NCBI RefSeq assembly: GCF_900163625.1
Contig: NZ_FUIE01000020.1
Location: 1-64,000, forward strand
Direction: 5' to 3'
DNA length: 64,000 bases
DNA from: Brevundimonas diminuta 3F5N
Lineage (GTDB): Bacteria > Pseudomonadota > Alphaproteobacteria > Caulobacterales > Caulobacteraceae
A program made the translations under genes and the position numbers. Shown one piece after another: positions 18,503 to 27,019 of the stretch. Under the pieces are notes generated by a model. That model saw only the letters and a list, made by a program, of their open reading frames with translations. It was not told where the DNA came from and made no database searches. Each line of letters opens with the position of its first letter. The stretch's first letter is position 1.

Positions 18503-18523
18503 GATGCTTACGGTAACTGCATC
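18503..18523. promoter_or_regulatory. Near-palindromic candidate operator upstream of wrbA
   Basis: GATGC (18503-18507) and GCATC (18519-18523) flank TTAC-G-GTAA (18508-18516), 25 bp upstream of the wrbA ATG. The nested symmetry is typical of a dimeric repressor site; quinone-responsive HxlR- or MarR-type regulators are common controllers of wrbA-like genes. No such regulator is encoded in the window. Confidence 0.35.
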
Positions 18524-18568
18524 AGTGTCTGATTTAACGTCATGCTGCGCCGCCGCAAGCCCTTCCTC

Positions 18569-19033
18569 TCAAAAATCCGACAAACCGATGGGACAGACCC
18601 GCGCATAGAAGGCGGGATCGGCCGGAACCCGCGCGCCCCGCGATTGCAGGAAGCGGTGCTCGACCACCATGGCCTGCTGCTCGATGTTCAAGCCAATCCA
18701 CTCGCAGCGGTCATCCACCGGATAGGTGTAAGCGCCCGGCCCATCGCCCGCCTTCAGCTTTCCTGTCAGCAGATTGACGCCGTTCTGCGCCTGCCAGACG
18801 TGAACCAGTTCATGAATGAAGACCGCCTGGGTCCGCAGCGGCGCCTGCGACAAATCCGGCGCCAGGGTCGCCCTGGGCCAGACGATCCAGTCGCGTCCGA
18901 ACCAGCGCCCCGGCACAAAGGCCCGGTTGAACGGCCAAGGCGATCCCAGAAAGCGGATGTCGTCCAGCCGCAGGTCACGCCCGAACACTTCGCGCGCCAG
19001 AGCCGCCTCGCCATGCGCCAACGATCGGATCAT
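18569..19033 (-). CDS. Zinc-metalloprotease-like protein (vgr-related annotation)
   Basis: A 154-residue protein with the zinc-binding HELVHVWQ motif near the middle and an invariant-looking Trp-rich region before it (WFGRDWIVWP). Homologues are sometimes annotated as vgr-related, but I see no VgrG spike domain. There is no signal peptide. The ATG at 19033 overlaps the stop of the M15 peptidase by 4 bp (ATGA), suggesting a shared transcript. Function unknown; a putative minimal metallopeptidase. Confidence 0.7.
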   Translation of the reverse strand: MIRSLAHGEAALAREVFGRDLRLDDIRFLGSPWPFNRAFVPGRWFGRDWIVWPRATLAPDLSQAPLRTQAVFIHELVHVWQAQNGVNLLTGKLKAGDGPGAYTYPVDDRCEWIGLNIEQQAMVVEHRFLQSRGARVPADPAFYARVCPIGLSDF

Positions 19034-19890
19034 CGACCGACCCACTCCCAGTGCCAGGGCTCATAGACGTAGGGGACGAAGCCGAACCGCCCGGCGTTCT
19101 TGACCAGCCAGCGATAGGTCGGGGTCTGGCTCATATGGCGACGGCTGTGGACATCGGTGGAATCGACGCCCATGCCCTGCAGGTGGCCGACATACAGATC
19201 GACCGCTGTGCCCGTCCTGTGCGGTGAACAGACGGCGCGCCTCAGACCGTCGCAATTGCCGTCGCGCGCACATCGCGCCGCATCGGCTTCGGGATCGCGG
19301 AAGGACGAGAAGACGCGCAACAGTTCCGGCTCGGCGGCGATCTCCGGCACTTCAGCGCGGGCCGCCGCCGCCATGGCGCGATAGGCGTCCAGCACGTCGC
19401 GACGCAGCAGGCGCGTCAGGCGCTCGGCGTGTTCCTCGCCCGTCGTCAGATAGGCCAGGTCGCCGACAGGCGGCGGATCGGGACATTCCCCCCTCACCCG
19501 CGCCATGACGAAAGGCCGCCGTTCCTGCCACAGGCCGCGCAGCACCTGGAAGGTCGCCTGGTCGAACCGCCCGCTGGCCGTCAGTCCATATCGGCCCTGA
19601 AACGCCGCCAGAGCCTCGGCGAATCCCGCCGACGTCGGATCGCAGGGAGAGCCGACCTCCTGCTGCATCAGCGGCACATAGGCTTCCCAACCCAGTTCCG
19701 AAGGCCCGAACGGCGTCCACTCCAAGGCGTAGAGCGATATGGCGTTCGCCTCCGCGGTATCGTCCCATGCGCCGGGTGTCCGGTCGCAGATCTGGGCCGT
19801 CGGAACCGGTTCCGGCGCCTCGGCGCGCGCGTGTCCTGCGAAGGCGACGGCGGTCAGGGCGGCGAAGAGAGAGGCGGACGCTTTCCACAT
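19030..19890 (-). CDS. M15-family D,D-carboxypeptidase, periplasmic
   Basis: A peptidoglycan-processing peptidase of 286 residues. An N-terminal signal peptide ends near HARA, followed by a peptidoglycan-binding-like region (about 75-115, GLTASGRFDQATFQVLRG) and a VanY/M15 catalytic domain. The domain shows the zinc motif HRTGTAVD and a C-terminal EPWHWEW histidine. The ATG at 19890 gives a clean signal peptide. It overlaps the HELVH protein gene and is divergent from the GPH transporter. Confidence 0.85.
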   Translation of the reverse strand: MWKASASLFAALTAVAFAGHARAEAPEPVPTAQICDRTPGAWDDTAEANAISLYALEWTPFGPSELGWEAYVPLMQQEVGSPCDPTSAGFAEALAAFQGRYGLTASGRFDQATFQVLRGLWQERRPFVMARVRGECPDPPPVGDLAYLTTGEEHAERLTRLLRRDVLDAYRAMAAAARAEVPEIAAEPELLRVFSSFRDPEADAARCARDGNCDGLRRAVCSPHRTGTAVDLYVGHLQGMGVDSTDVHSRRHMSQTPTYRWLVKNAGRFGFVPYVYEPWHWEWVGR

Positions 19891-20010
19891 GGCCGCAGCA
19901 GGCCTCAGGATGAGAGTCGCCGCAACCCCTTGCGCGGTCTTCGCGCCTGCGTCGAAAACCTGCATGGTGACGGTTGCGGCCGACTCGCGCCGCGAACGGG
20001 CCGTGACCGC

Positions 20011-21396
20011 ATGACCGCAACCGCCGCGCCTTCGTCCGCCATTGCAGCGCCCGACGCGCCGCGTCGATCCAACGCCATTCTGGCCGCCTTCTCAGGCCCG
20101 TGCCTGCCGCTGGCGGCCTTCGGCGTGGCCCTGCCCGTCACCCTGCCGGAATTCTACGCCACCCATGTCGGCATCGAGATGGGCATGGTGGCCGCTGTCT
20201 TCATGGCCGTACGGCTGATCGACATCTTGTTCGACCCCTTCATCGGCTGGGGCATGGACAAGACGCGCACACGCCTGGGCCGCTATCGGCCGTGGATGGC
20301 CGTGGCGACGCCGATCCTGATGCTGGCGGCGCTGATGATGTTCGTGACGGTCCAGCCGGGCGCCGGGCCGGTTTATCTGTTCGCCTGGCTGCTGGTTCTC
20401 TACCTCGGCTTCTCCATGGGCACGTTGGGCCAGTTGGGCTGGGCCGCCGTTCTGGCGCCGCAGTACGACCAGCGCAGCCGGGTCTATGGCTGGTGGCAGG
20501 TGTTCAACATCATCGGCGTGATCCTGATCCTGATCCTGCCGACCATCGTGGTGAAGACGGGCATCGGCGACTACGCCGACGGCGTGCGGATCATGGGCTG
20601 GGCCATCATCATCGCTCTGCCTCTGACCATCGGCCTGGCCATGGTCGCCGTGCCCGAGCCCGTCAACGCCGGCGCCGCGCCGCACGGCGGGCCGAGCGCC
20701 TACCTGGCCCTGTTCAAGATGAAGACGGTGCGCAAGCTGCTGATCGCCGACCTACTGCTGGGCATTGCGCCGGGCATCACGGGGTCGCTGCTGTTCTTCT
20801 TCTTCGGCCAGATCAAGGGCTACGACCACACCCAGGCGTCGCTGTTCATGCTGATCTACTTCATGGCCGGCCTGGTCGGGGCGCCTATCTGGGCCTGGCT
20901 GGCGACCAAGATCGGCAAGGATCGCGCGCTCGCTGTCGCCAGCCTGATCTTCGCCGTCTTTTATGTCGGGGCGACGCTGGTTCCGGGCGGCAACTTCGCC
21001 CTGACGGCGGTCGCCATGTTCATCGCCGGTCTGCCCTATGCGGCGGGCCTGTTCCTGCTGCGCGCCATGATGGCCGATGCGGGCGACGAGGTCCGGCTGA
21101 ATACCGGCGTGGACCGCACCGGGCTAATGTTCTCCATCCTGTCGGCCACGACGAAGATGGGACACGTCTTCGCCCTGATTCCCTACGCCATCCTGCCGCT
21201 GGTTGGGTTCAAGGCCCTGCCGGGGCCGGAAGGGAACAGCGACTTCTCCCTGTTGGTCCTGCAGATCCTGTTCATCGCCGTGCCGGGCCTGCTATTGGCG
21301 GCCACCGCCTGGGTGCTGAAGGGTTATCCCCTGACGCCGCAGCGGCATGACGAAATCCGCGCCGCCCTGGCGCAAAGAGACGCCGGACACGCCTGA
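20011..21396 (+). CDS. MFS transporter, GPH (sugar:cation symporter) type
   Basis: A 461-residue inner-membrane protein with about twelve transmembrane helices. The glycoside-pentoside-hexuronide pattern is visible: IDILFDPFIGWGMDKTRTRLGRYRPWM in the first loop, a long central loop, and helices through to about 440. Substrate unknown. The ATG at 20011 is the first that leaves only the transporter; a long in-frame extension upstream is antisense to the peptidase gene. The mazG gene starts immediately after its stop. Confidence 0.88.
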   Translation: MTATAAPSSAIAAPDAPRRSNAILAAFSGPCLPLAAFGVALPVTLPEFYATHVGIEMGMVAAVFMAVRLIDILFDPFIGWGMDKTRTRLGRYRPWMAVATPILMLAALMMFVTVQPGAGPVYLFAWLLVLYLGFSMGTLGQLGWAAVLAPQYDQRSRVYGWWQVFNIIGVILILILPTIVVKTGIGDYADGVRIMGWAIIIALPLTIGLAMVAVPEPVNAGAAPHGGPSAYLALFKMKTVRKLLIADLLLGIAPGITGSLLFFFFGQIKGYDHTQASLFMLIYFMAGLVGAPIWAWLATKIGKDRALAVASLIFAVFYVGATLVPGGNFALTAVAMFIAGLPYAAGLFLLRAMMADAGDEVRLNTGVDRTGLMFSILSATTKMGHVFALIPYAILPLVGFKALPGPEGNSDFSLLVLQILFIAVPGLLLAATAWVLKGYPLTPQRHDEIRAALAQRDAGHA

Positions 21397-22185
21397 ATGA
21401 CCCACCCCGTCGACCGCCTGAAGGACATCATGGTTCGCCTGCGCGATCCGAACGGCGGCTGCCCCTGGGACGTTGAGCAGACCTTCCAGACCATCGCCCC
21501 CTATACGATCGAAGAGGCGTATGAGGTCGCCGACGCCATCGAGCGCGGCGACATGGACGAGCTGAGGGTCGAACTGGGCGACCTGCTGTTCCAGGTCGTC
21601 TTCCACTCGCGCATGGCCGAGGAAGCCGGGCATTTCCAGCTGGAGGACGTGGCCGAGGCCATGGCCGACAAGCTGGTTCGCCGCCATCCGCATGTCTTCG
21701 GTGACGAAGCCGCCAAGGCCACCGGCCCGGCCCAGAAGGACCGCTGGGAAGACATCAAGGCCGCCGAACGCAAGGCCAAGGAACAGCATGGCGTGCTGGA
21801 CGACGTGCCGGTCGGCCTGCCCGCCCTGACCCGCGCCGCCAAGCTGACCAAGCGCGCGGGCCGTGTCGGCTTCGACTGGCCCTCTACCGACGAGGTCTTC
21901 GACAAGCTGGCCGAAGAGGTCGAGGAACTGCGCGTCGAAATCGCCGCCGGCGACAAGGAAAAGGCGCGCGAGGAACTGGGCGACCTGCTGTTCGTCGTCG
22001 CCAACCTGGCCCGCAAGCTGGAGGTCGAACCGGAAGACGCTCTGCGCGCCGCCAACGCCAAATTCGTGCGCCGCTTCGCGTTCATAGAGGCCGAGCTGAA
22101 AAAGGACGGCCGCACGCCAGAACAGTCCGACCTGCCGGAGATGGACGCCCTGTGGGACGCCGCCAAGGCGGCCGAGCGCGCGTGA
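21397..22185 (+). CDS. mazG: Nucleoside triphosphate pyrophosphohydrolase MazG
   Basis: Hydrolyses NTPs and dNTPs to monophosphates plus pyrophosphate; involved in nucleotide-pool cleaning. The 262-residue protein shows two MazG domains. The N-terminal one has EEAYEVADAIERGDMDELRVELGDLLFQVVFH, and a similar EEVEELRVEIAAGDKEKAREELGDLLFVV comes near residue 175. The ATG abuts the transporter stop, and the HAD gene overlaps its end by 4 bp. Confidence 0.95.
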   Translation: MTHPVDRLKDIMVRLRDPNGGCPWDVEQTFQTIAPYTIEEAYEVADAIERGDMDELRVELGDLLFQVVFHSRMAEEAGHFQLEDVAEAMADKLVRRHPHVFGDEAAKATGPAQKDRWEDIKAAERKAKEQHGVLDDVPVGLPALTRAAKLTKRAGRVGFDWPSTDEVFDKLAEEVEELRVEIAAGDKEKAREELGDLLFVVANLARKLEVEPEDALRAANAKFVRRFAFIEAELKKDGRTPEQSDLPEMDALWDAAKAAERA

Positions 22186-22862
22186 GCCAGGGGCCGTTCG
22201 ACCTCATCATCTTCGACTATGACGGCGTCATCGCCGACAGCGAGCTGCTGAACAATGCAGTGATGGCTGAACTGCTCAGCGAAATCGGCCTGCCGACCAC
22301 GCTGGACGACGCTCTAGCGCTCTACCTCGGCAAGCGATGGCTGGACTGCGAGCCGCTCATTTCTGAGCGCCTGGGCGCGCCCTGTCCGCCCGGCATTCAG
22401 GCCGAGTGGACGCGCCGTTGCCACGACCGCGCCCGGCGCGACCTGACGACCGTCGCGGGGTTCGAAAGCTTTCTGGCCGAGCGTAGCGAAGCGCGCTGCA
22501 TCGCCTCGTCCAGCCCGCCGGACTGGATCGAGCTGGGGCTTCGCCATTTCGGGGCTCATGAGACTTTTGCCGGGCCGATCTTCAGCGCCGCGGTCCACGT
22601 CAGCCGGGGCAAGCCGCATCCCGACCTGTTCCTGTACGCCGCAGACGCCATGAAGGCGGCGCCGCAACGCACGCTGGTGATCGAAGACAGCCCTGCCGGC
22701 GTCCTGGCGGGAGCCGCGGCGGGCATGACCGTCGTCGGTCTTTGCGCGGGCGGCCACATCCGCGGCGATCACCCGCAGCGCCTGACCCAGGCCGGAGCGC
22801 ATCAGGTGTTCGACAGCTACGCAGCCCTGGCCGCCTGGATCGCGGACGACGCTCAGACGTAG
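22182..22862 (+). CDS. HAD-superfamily phosphatase / phosphoglucomutase-like hydrolase
   Basis: A 226-residue HAD subfamily IA enzyme. Motif I DYDGVIADSE, motif II in ASSSPP, motif III Lys in GKPHPD and motif IV EDSPAG are all present. The helical cap between motifs I and II resembles beta-phosphoglucomutase or GPH-type phosphatases; substrate unknown. The GTG start at 22182 overlaps the mazG stop as GTGA. Its 3' end overlaps the converging antiporter gene by 10 bp. Confidence 0.88.
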   Translation: MSQGPFDLIIFDYDGVIADSELLNNAVMAELLSEIGLPTTLDDALALYLGKRWLDCEPLISERLGAPCPPGIQAEWTRRCHDRARRDLTTVAGFESFLAERSEARCIASSSPPDWIELGLRHFGAHETFAGPIFSAAVHVSRGKPHPDLFLYAADAMKAAPQRTLVIEDSPAGVLAGAAAGMTVVGLCAGGHIRGDHPQRLTQAGAHQVFDSYAALAAWIADDAQT

Positions 22863-24481
22863 CGCAGTTCCTGTAGGTCGATCTCGCGGATCAGCTTGCG
22901 CGCCGTCTCTTCATCGATCAGCCGCTGGCGGCCTAAGCGGACCAGTTCCTCACGTTCAGCGACAAGGCCGGTCAGGCGGAGGCGTCGCTCGATCTCGTCG
23001 GCGCGGCGAGCCTGAACCACGGCGTCCTCCTCCATGCTGGCGCGCATGTCGATGCGGTGGCGATAGACCTCCATGACCCGCGTCGCCGTCTCCGCATAGA
23101 AGTCAGGGTCCAGCTTGCCCTCGGCCATGGCGTGCTGGGCGTCCTCGATGGCGCGGATCGCGGCCCAGGCGGCGGCCACGCGGGACCGGCTTTCTTCGGC
23201 CTGATGATCATCCTCGGGCGGGAGCTGCACGCCCTTCAGCAGGCGCGGCAGGGCGATCGTCGCCAACACCAGGGAGACGATGATCACCCCCGCCGCCAGA
23301 AAGATCGCCAGATTGCGCGCTGGTAAAGGCGAACCGTCGCTCAGATAGAACGGCAACGTCAGGATGCCCGCCAGGGTGATCGCCCCGCGCACCCCGGCCA
23401 GCGACATGACGGCCACCAGCCTCAGTCCGACCTTGGGCGGCGCGCTGCGGCCCTTGCGGCGGAACAGGGTCAGCTTCAGCGACGTCCACACCCACGCGAA
23501 GCGCAGGGCCGCCAGCGCCGCGACAATGGCGAAGACGTAGACGGCCAGCCACCAGACTTCGCTGTGCTGGGTGGTGCGGATCACCTCGGCTGCGCGGGCC
23601 ATGATGGACGGCATCTGCTCGCCCAGAATGACGAAGATCAGCCCGTTGGCGACGAACTGCACCGTGTCCCACACGACAGCCCGACGAATGCGCGTCGCAG
23701 CCAGGGCCGATCCCTGCCGCTCGGTGAAGCTCATGGTCACGCCGGCCGCCACCGCCGCCAGAATGCCCGAGGCGTGGATCGCTTCGGCCGCCAGATAGGC
23801 CGCGAAAGGCATCAGCAGGCTGATCAGGATCTGGCCGCCGACGTCCTCGCCCCAACGGCGGCTGATGAAGGCTTTCACCAGGCCGATGGTCAGGGTGACG
23901 GCGATGCCGACCGCCACCCCCGCAACCGCCAGCCAGGCGAAAGTTCCGAAGGCGCTGGATAGAGAAAAGGCGCCGGTCGTCGCCGCGATCACCGCGATTC
24001 GCATGCAGGTCAGGCCGGTTGCGTCGTTCAGCAGCGACTCGCCTTCCAGGATGTGCACCAGGCGTTTGGGGATCGGCGCCCGTCCGGCGACGGCCTGGAC
24101 CGCGATCGGGTCCGTCGGCGACAGGATCGCCGCCAGGGCGAAGGCTACGGCCAGCGGCATGGCCGGGATCATCCAATGGATCAGGAAACCCAGGCCCAGA
24201 ACGGTGAAAACCACCAGCCCAAGCGCTAGCTCAAGGATCACCACCTTGTCCCGGAACAAGGCCTCCTTGGGGATGCGCCAGCCGTCCACGAACAACAGCG
24301 GCGGCAGGAACAGCAGGAAGAAGATATCCGGCTTCAGGTCGACCGACTGGCCCGTGATCAGCACCACCCCCGCCCCCAGGGCGATCTGCACCAGAGGCAG
24401 GGCGATGCGCGTGATGCGAGCCACCCATCCCGACAGCACCACGGCCAGCAACAGGAAGAGGACGGTCTCGATCAGATGCAT
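22853..24481 (-). CDS. Na+/H+ antiporter, CPA1 family
   Basis: A 542-residue inner-membrane antiporter with about twelve N-terminal helices (1-410) and a charged cytoplasmic tail (410-542) rich in Glu and Arg, the layout of YjcE/NhaP-type proteins. Ion-path motifs are seen in ILSPTDPIAVQAV and EGESLLNDATGL. It follows hflX by 7 bp on the minus strand and may be read through from the hfq-hflX transcript. Which ions it exchanges cannot be told from the sequence. Confidence 0.9.
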   Translation of the reverse strand: MHLIETVLFLLLAVVLSGWVARITRIALPLVQIALGAGVVLITGQSVDLKPDIFFLLFLPPLLFVDGWRIPKEALFRDKVVILELALGLVVFTVLGLGFLIHWMIPAMPLAVAFALAAILSPTDPIAVQAVAGRAPIPKRLVHILEGESLLNDATGLTCMRIAVIAATTGAFSLSSAFGTFAWLAVAGVAVGIAVTLTIGLVKAFISRRWGEDVGGQILISLLMPFAAYLAAEAIHASGILAAVAAGVTMSFTERQGSALAATRIRRAVVWDTVQFVANGLIFVILGEQMPSIMARAAEVIRTTQHSEVWWLAVYVFAIVAALAALRFAWVWTSLKLTLFRRKGRSAPPKVGLRLVAVMSLAGVRGAITLAGILTLPFYLSDGSPLPARNLAIFLAAGVIIVSLVLATIALPRLLKGVQLPPEDDHQAEESRSRVAAAWAAIRAIEDAQHAMAEGKLDPDFYAETATRVMEVYRHRIDMRASMEEDAVVQARRADEIERRLRLTGLVAEREELVRLGRQRLIDEETARKLIREIDLQELRYV

Positions 24482-24488
24482 GACAGGA

Positions 24489-25802
24489 TCAGTCGATCAC
24501 GTCCGGATACAGTCTTTCAAGCCGACCCAGCGCGGCAGGATGCAGCCGGACCGTCAGATGGACCCGGCCTTCCTCGTCCGTCTCGCGTCCCGTCACCCGC
24601 CCGTTGGCGTAGAGCCAGGCCAACAGGTCGCCACGATGCGGCTCGACCGTCAGATGCGTCTCCGGATCATCATCGATCAGGCCGGCGATGGTTTCGCGCA
24701 GGACCTCGATCCCCTCACCGGTCCAGGCGGACACGGCCACGGCCTGTCCCTCGCGCGCCAGGCGCTCGGCCTGGCCGACGACGGCTTCGCGGGTTTCGGG
24801 CTCCAGCAGGTCAATCTTGTTCCAGACTTCGAGGATGCGGCGCGTCTTGCCTTCGGGCGTCGGAATCTGCTCCAGCACCGCCTCGACGTCCTTGGCCTGG
24901 GCGGCGCTGTCGGGCGAGGCGATGTCGCGCACATGCAGGATCAGATCGGCCTCGCCGACTTCCTCCAGCGTGGCGCGGAAGCTCTCGACCAGTTCGTGCG
25001 GCAGGTCGGAGACGAAGCCCACGGTGTCGGCGATGATGGCCGGACGTCCCTGCGGCAGGCGGATGGTGCGCTGGGTCGTGTCAAGGGTCGCGAACAGCAG
25101 GTCCTTGGCCATCACCTCGGCCCCGGTCAGACGGTTGAACAACGTCGACTTGCCCGCATTGGTGTAGCCGACCAGGGCGACCGACGGGAACGGGACCTGC
25201 TTGCGCGCCTTGCGGTGCAGGCCGCGCGTGCGGCGCACCTCTTCCAGTTCGGCCTTCAGACGCACGATGCGGTCGGCGATCATCCGCCGGTCCAACTCGA
25301 TCTGGGTTTCGCCGGGGCCGCCCGTGCCGCCCGTACCGCCACGCTGACGCTCCAGGTGGGTCCAGGTCCGAACCAGGCGCGAGCGTTCGTATTCCAGTCG
25401 CGCCAGCTCGACCTGCAGACGCCCTTCACGCGTGCGGGCCCGACGGCCGAAGATCTCGAGGATCAGTCCAGTCCGGTCGATGACCTTGATGTCCCAGAAG
25501 CGTTCCAGGTTGCGCTGCTGCACCGGGGTCAACTGGTCGTCGATGACGACCGCCTCGGCGTCGGCGGCCAGGATCAGCGCCGAAATCTCTTCCAGCTTGC
25601 CCCTGCCGATCAGTGTGGCGGGGGTCACGGAACGCAGGCGCACGATTTCCTGCGCCCGCACGTCAAGGTCCAGCGCCTGGGCCAGGCCCACGGCCTCTTC
25701 CAAGCGTTCGGTCGCATGGCGCGCATTGTCGCCGCGGCGGTCGGGGTGGATGACGACGGCCCGGATCAGCGGGACGGCGTGGTCAATGAGTTTGGAGGTC
25801 AA
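24489..25802 (-). CDS. hflX: GTPase HflX
   Basis: A ribosome-associated GTPase of 437 residues. The N-terminal HflX domain (about 20-190) includes a Gly-rich loop (RGGTGGTGGPGETQ). The GTPase domain has G1 GYTNAGKSTL, G3 DTVGF and G4 NKID. HflX rescues or splits stalled 70S ribosomes in E. coli. The start is a TTG directly abutting the hfq stop (TGATTG), so translation is probably coupled to hfq, a gene pairing conserved across proteobacteria. Confidence 0.95.
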   Translation of the reverse strand: MTSKLIDHAVPLIRAVVIHPDRRGDNARHATERLEEAVGLAQALDLDVRAQEIVRLRSVTPATLIGRGKLEEISALILAADAEAVVIDDQLTPVQQRNLERFWDIKVIDRTGLILEIFGRRARTREGRLQVELARLEYERSRLVRTWTHLERQRGGTGGTGGPGETQIELDRRMIADRIVRLKAELEEVRRTRGLHRKARKQVPFPSVALVGYTNAGKSTLFNRLTGAEVMAKDLLFATLDTTQRTIRLPQGRPAIIADTVGFVSDLPHELVESFRATLEEVGEADLILHVRDIASPDSAAQAKDVEAVLEQIPTPEGKTRRILEVWNKIDLLEPETREAVVGQAERLAREGQAVAVSAWTGEGIEVLRETIAGLIDDDPETHLTVEPHRGDLLAWLYANGRVTGRETDEEGRVHLTVRLHPAALGRLERLYPDVID

Positions 25803-26048
25803 TCAGTCTTCTTCGGCGTCGGGCTCGTACAGTTGCACGGGCGCGGACGGCATGATGGTCGAGATGGCGTGCTTATAGACTAGCTGCGATTGGCCATCGC
25901 GACGCAGCAGCACACAAAAGTTGTCGAACCAGGTGACGATGCCCTGAAGCTTGACGCCGTTGACCAGGAAGATGGTCAGCGGGGTCTTCGTCTTGCGGAC
26001 GCTGTTCAGGAAGGTGTCCTGGAGGTTCTGTCGTTTGTCTTGCGACAT
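25803..26048 (-). CDS. hfq: RNA chaperone Hfq
   Basis: An Sm-like hexameric RNA chaperone of 81 residues beginning [11 protein letters not shown]. Sm1 (about 15-45, including [16 protein letters not shown]) and Sm2 with YKHAIST are both intact. The C-terminal tail is short, as in other alphaproteobacteria. The ATG at 26048 is chosen; in-frame sequence upstream is unlike Hfq. Followed at once by hflX and preceded by a 110-bp gap after dat that may hold its own promoter. Confidence 0.97.
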   Translation of the reverse strand: MSQDKRQNLQDTFLNSVRKTKTPLTIFLVNGVKLQGIVTWFDNFCVLLRRDGQSQLVYKHAISTIMPSAPVQLYEPDAEED

Positions 26049-26158
26049 GGCAGGTTGATCCTGTTCTTGGTCTTTTTCATCGGCGGCGGAATGGCCGCGA
26101 GGCGGGACGTCGCCCGCATCCGCGACCTTAGCCACGCCCCCGCCGGTGCGGCAACGCC

Positions 26159-27019
26159 TTAAATGGCTTCGCGGCGCGCCTGTTCCAGATAAATCTCGCG
26201 CAGACGGGTCGCCACTGGGCCGGGTTTGCCGTCGCCGATGCGGGTTCCGTCCAGAGAGACGATCGGCATGACGAAGGAGCTAGCGGCCGTGACGAAGACT
26301 TCGCGCGCGCGCTTGGCTTCCTCGACGCTGAAGGCGCGCTCGTCCAGTTCGATGCCTTCGGCCTCGACCAGTTTCATGATGGCGGCGCGGGTGATGCCGC
26401 GCAGGATATTGGCCTGGGTGTCGCGGGTTCGCAGCTTGCCGTTCTCGTCGATGATCCAGGCGTTGGTCGATGAGCCTTCCGTCACCATGCCCATTTCATC
26501 GAACAGGATGGCCTCATAGGCGCCGCGCTCGCGCGCCGCCTGCTTGGCTAGCGCGTTGGGCAGAAGGCCGACGGTCTTGATGTCGCAGCGGCCCCAGCGC
26601 ATGTCCGGGTGGGTGACGCCGGCTGCGCCCTTGGCGGCCAGAGCCTCGCCCTTTCTCAGGTCGATCGACTTGGCGGTGATGATGACGCTCGGCGCCACGT
26701 CTTGCGGAAAGGCGTGGTCGCGCGGCGCCGTGCCGCGCGTGATCTGGATATAGACAATGCCGTTTCGCACCCGGTTCCGGCGGATCGTCTCGCGCAGCAC
26801 GATGCCAAGGGAATCGGCCGACATGGGAATGTCGATCCGCAATTCCGTCAGACTGCGGGCCAGTCGGCTCAGGTGCCCCTGATAGTCGGCCAGCTTGCCA
26901 TCAAAGACCGACCAGACCTCATAGACGCCGTCGGCGAACTGGAACCCGCGATCCTCGATATGGACCACGGCCTGACCGTGCGGCTGATAGATGCCGTTTA
27001 CATAGGCGACCCTGGACAT
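26159..27019 (-). CDS. dat: D-amino-acid aminotransferase (class IV)
   Basis: A PLP enzyme of fold type IV, 286 residues, interconverting D-amino acids and 2-oxo acids. D-alanine and D-glutamate for peptidoglycan are the usual products. Family features include [30 protein letters not shown] at the start, the PLP lysine in [14 protein letters not shown], and the EGSSTNAW turn. It overlaps ntrX by one base (TGATG). Insertion of dat between ntrX and hfq is common in alphaproteobacteria; a branched-chain aminotransferase is a less likely alternative. Confidence 0.88.
   Translation of the reverse strand: MSRVAYVNGIYQPHGQAVVHIEDRGFQFADGVYEVWSVFDGKLADYQGHLSRLARSLTELRIDIPMSADSLGIVLRETIRRNRVRNGIVYIQITRGTAPRDHAFPQDVAPSVIITAKSIDLRKGEALAAKGAAGVTHPDMRWGRCDIKTVGLLPNALAKQAARERGAYEAILFDEMGMVTEGSSTNAWIIDENGKLRTRDTQANILRGITRAAIMKLVEAEGIELDERAFSVEEAKRAREVFVTAASSFVMPIVSLDGTRIGDGKPGPVATRLREIYLEQARREAI

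Noticed and set aside
18569-19033. Type VI secretion VgrG component
   Set aside because: The protein is short with an HELVH zinc motif and no spike-domain features; no other secretion genes are nearby.
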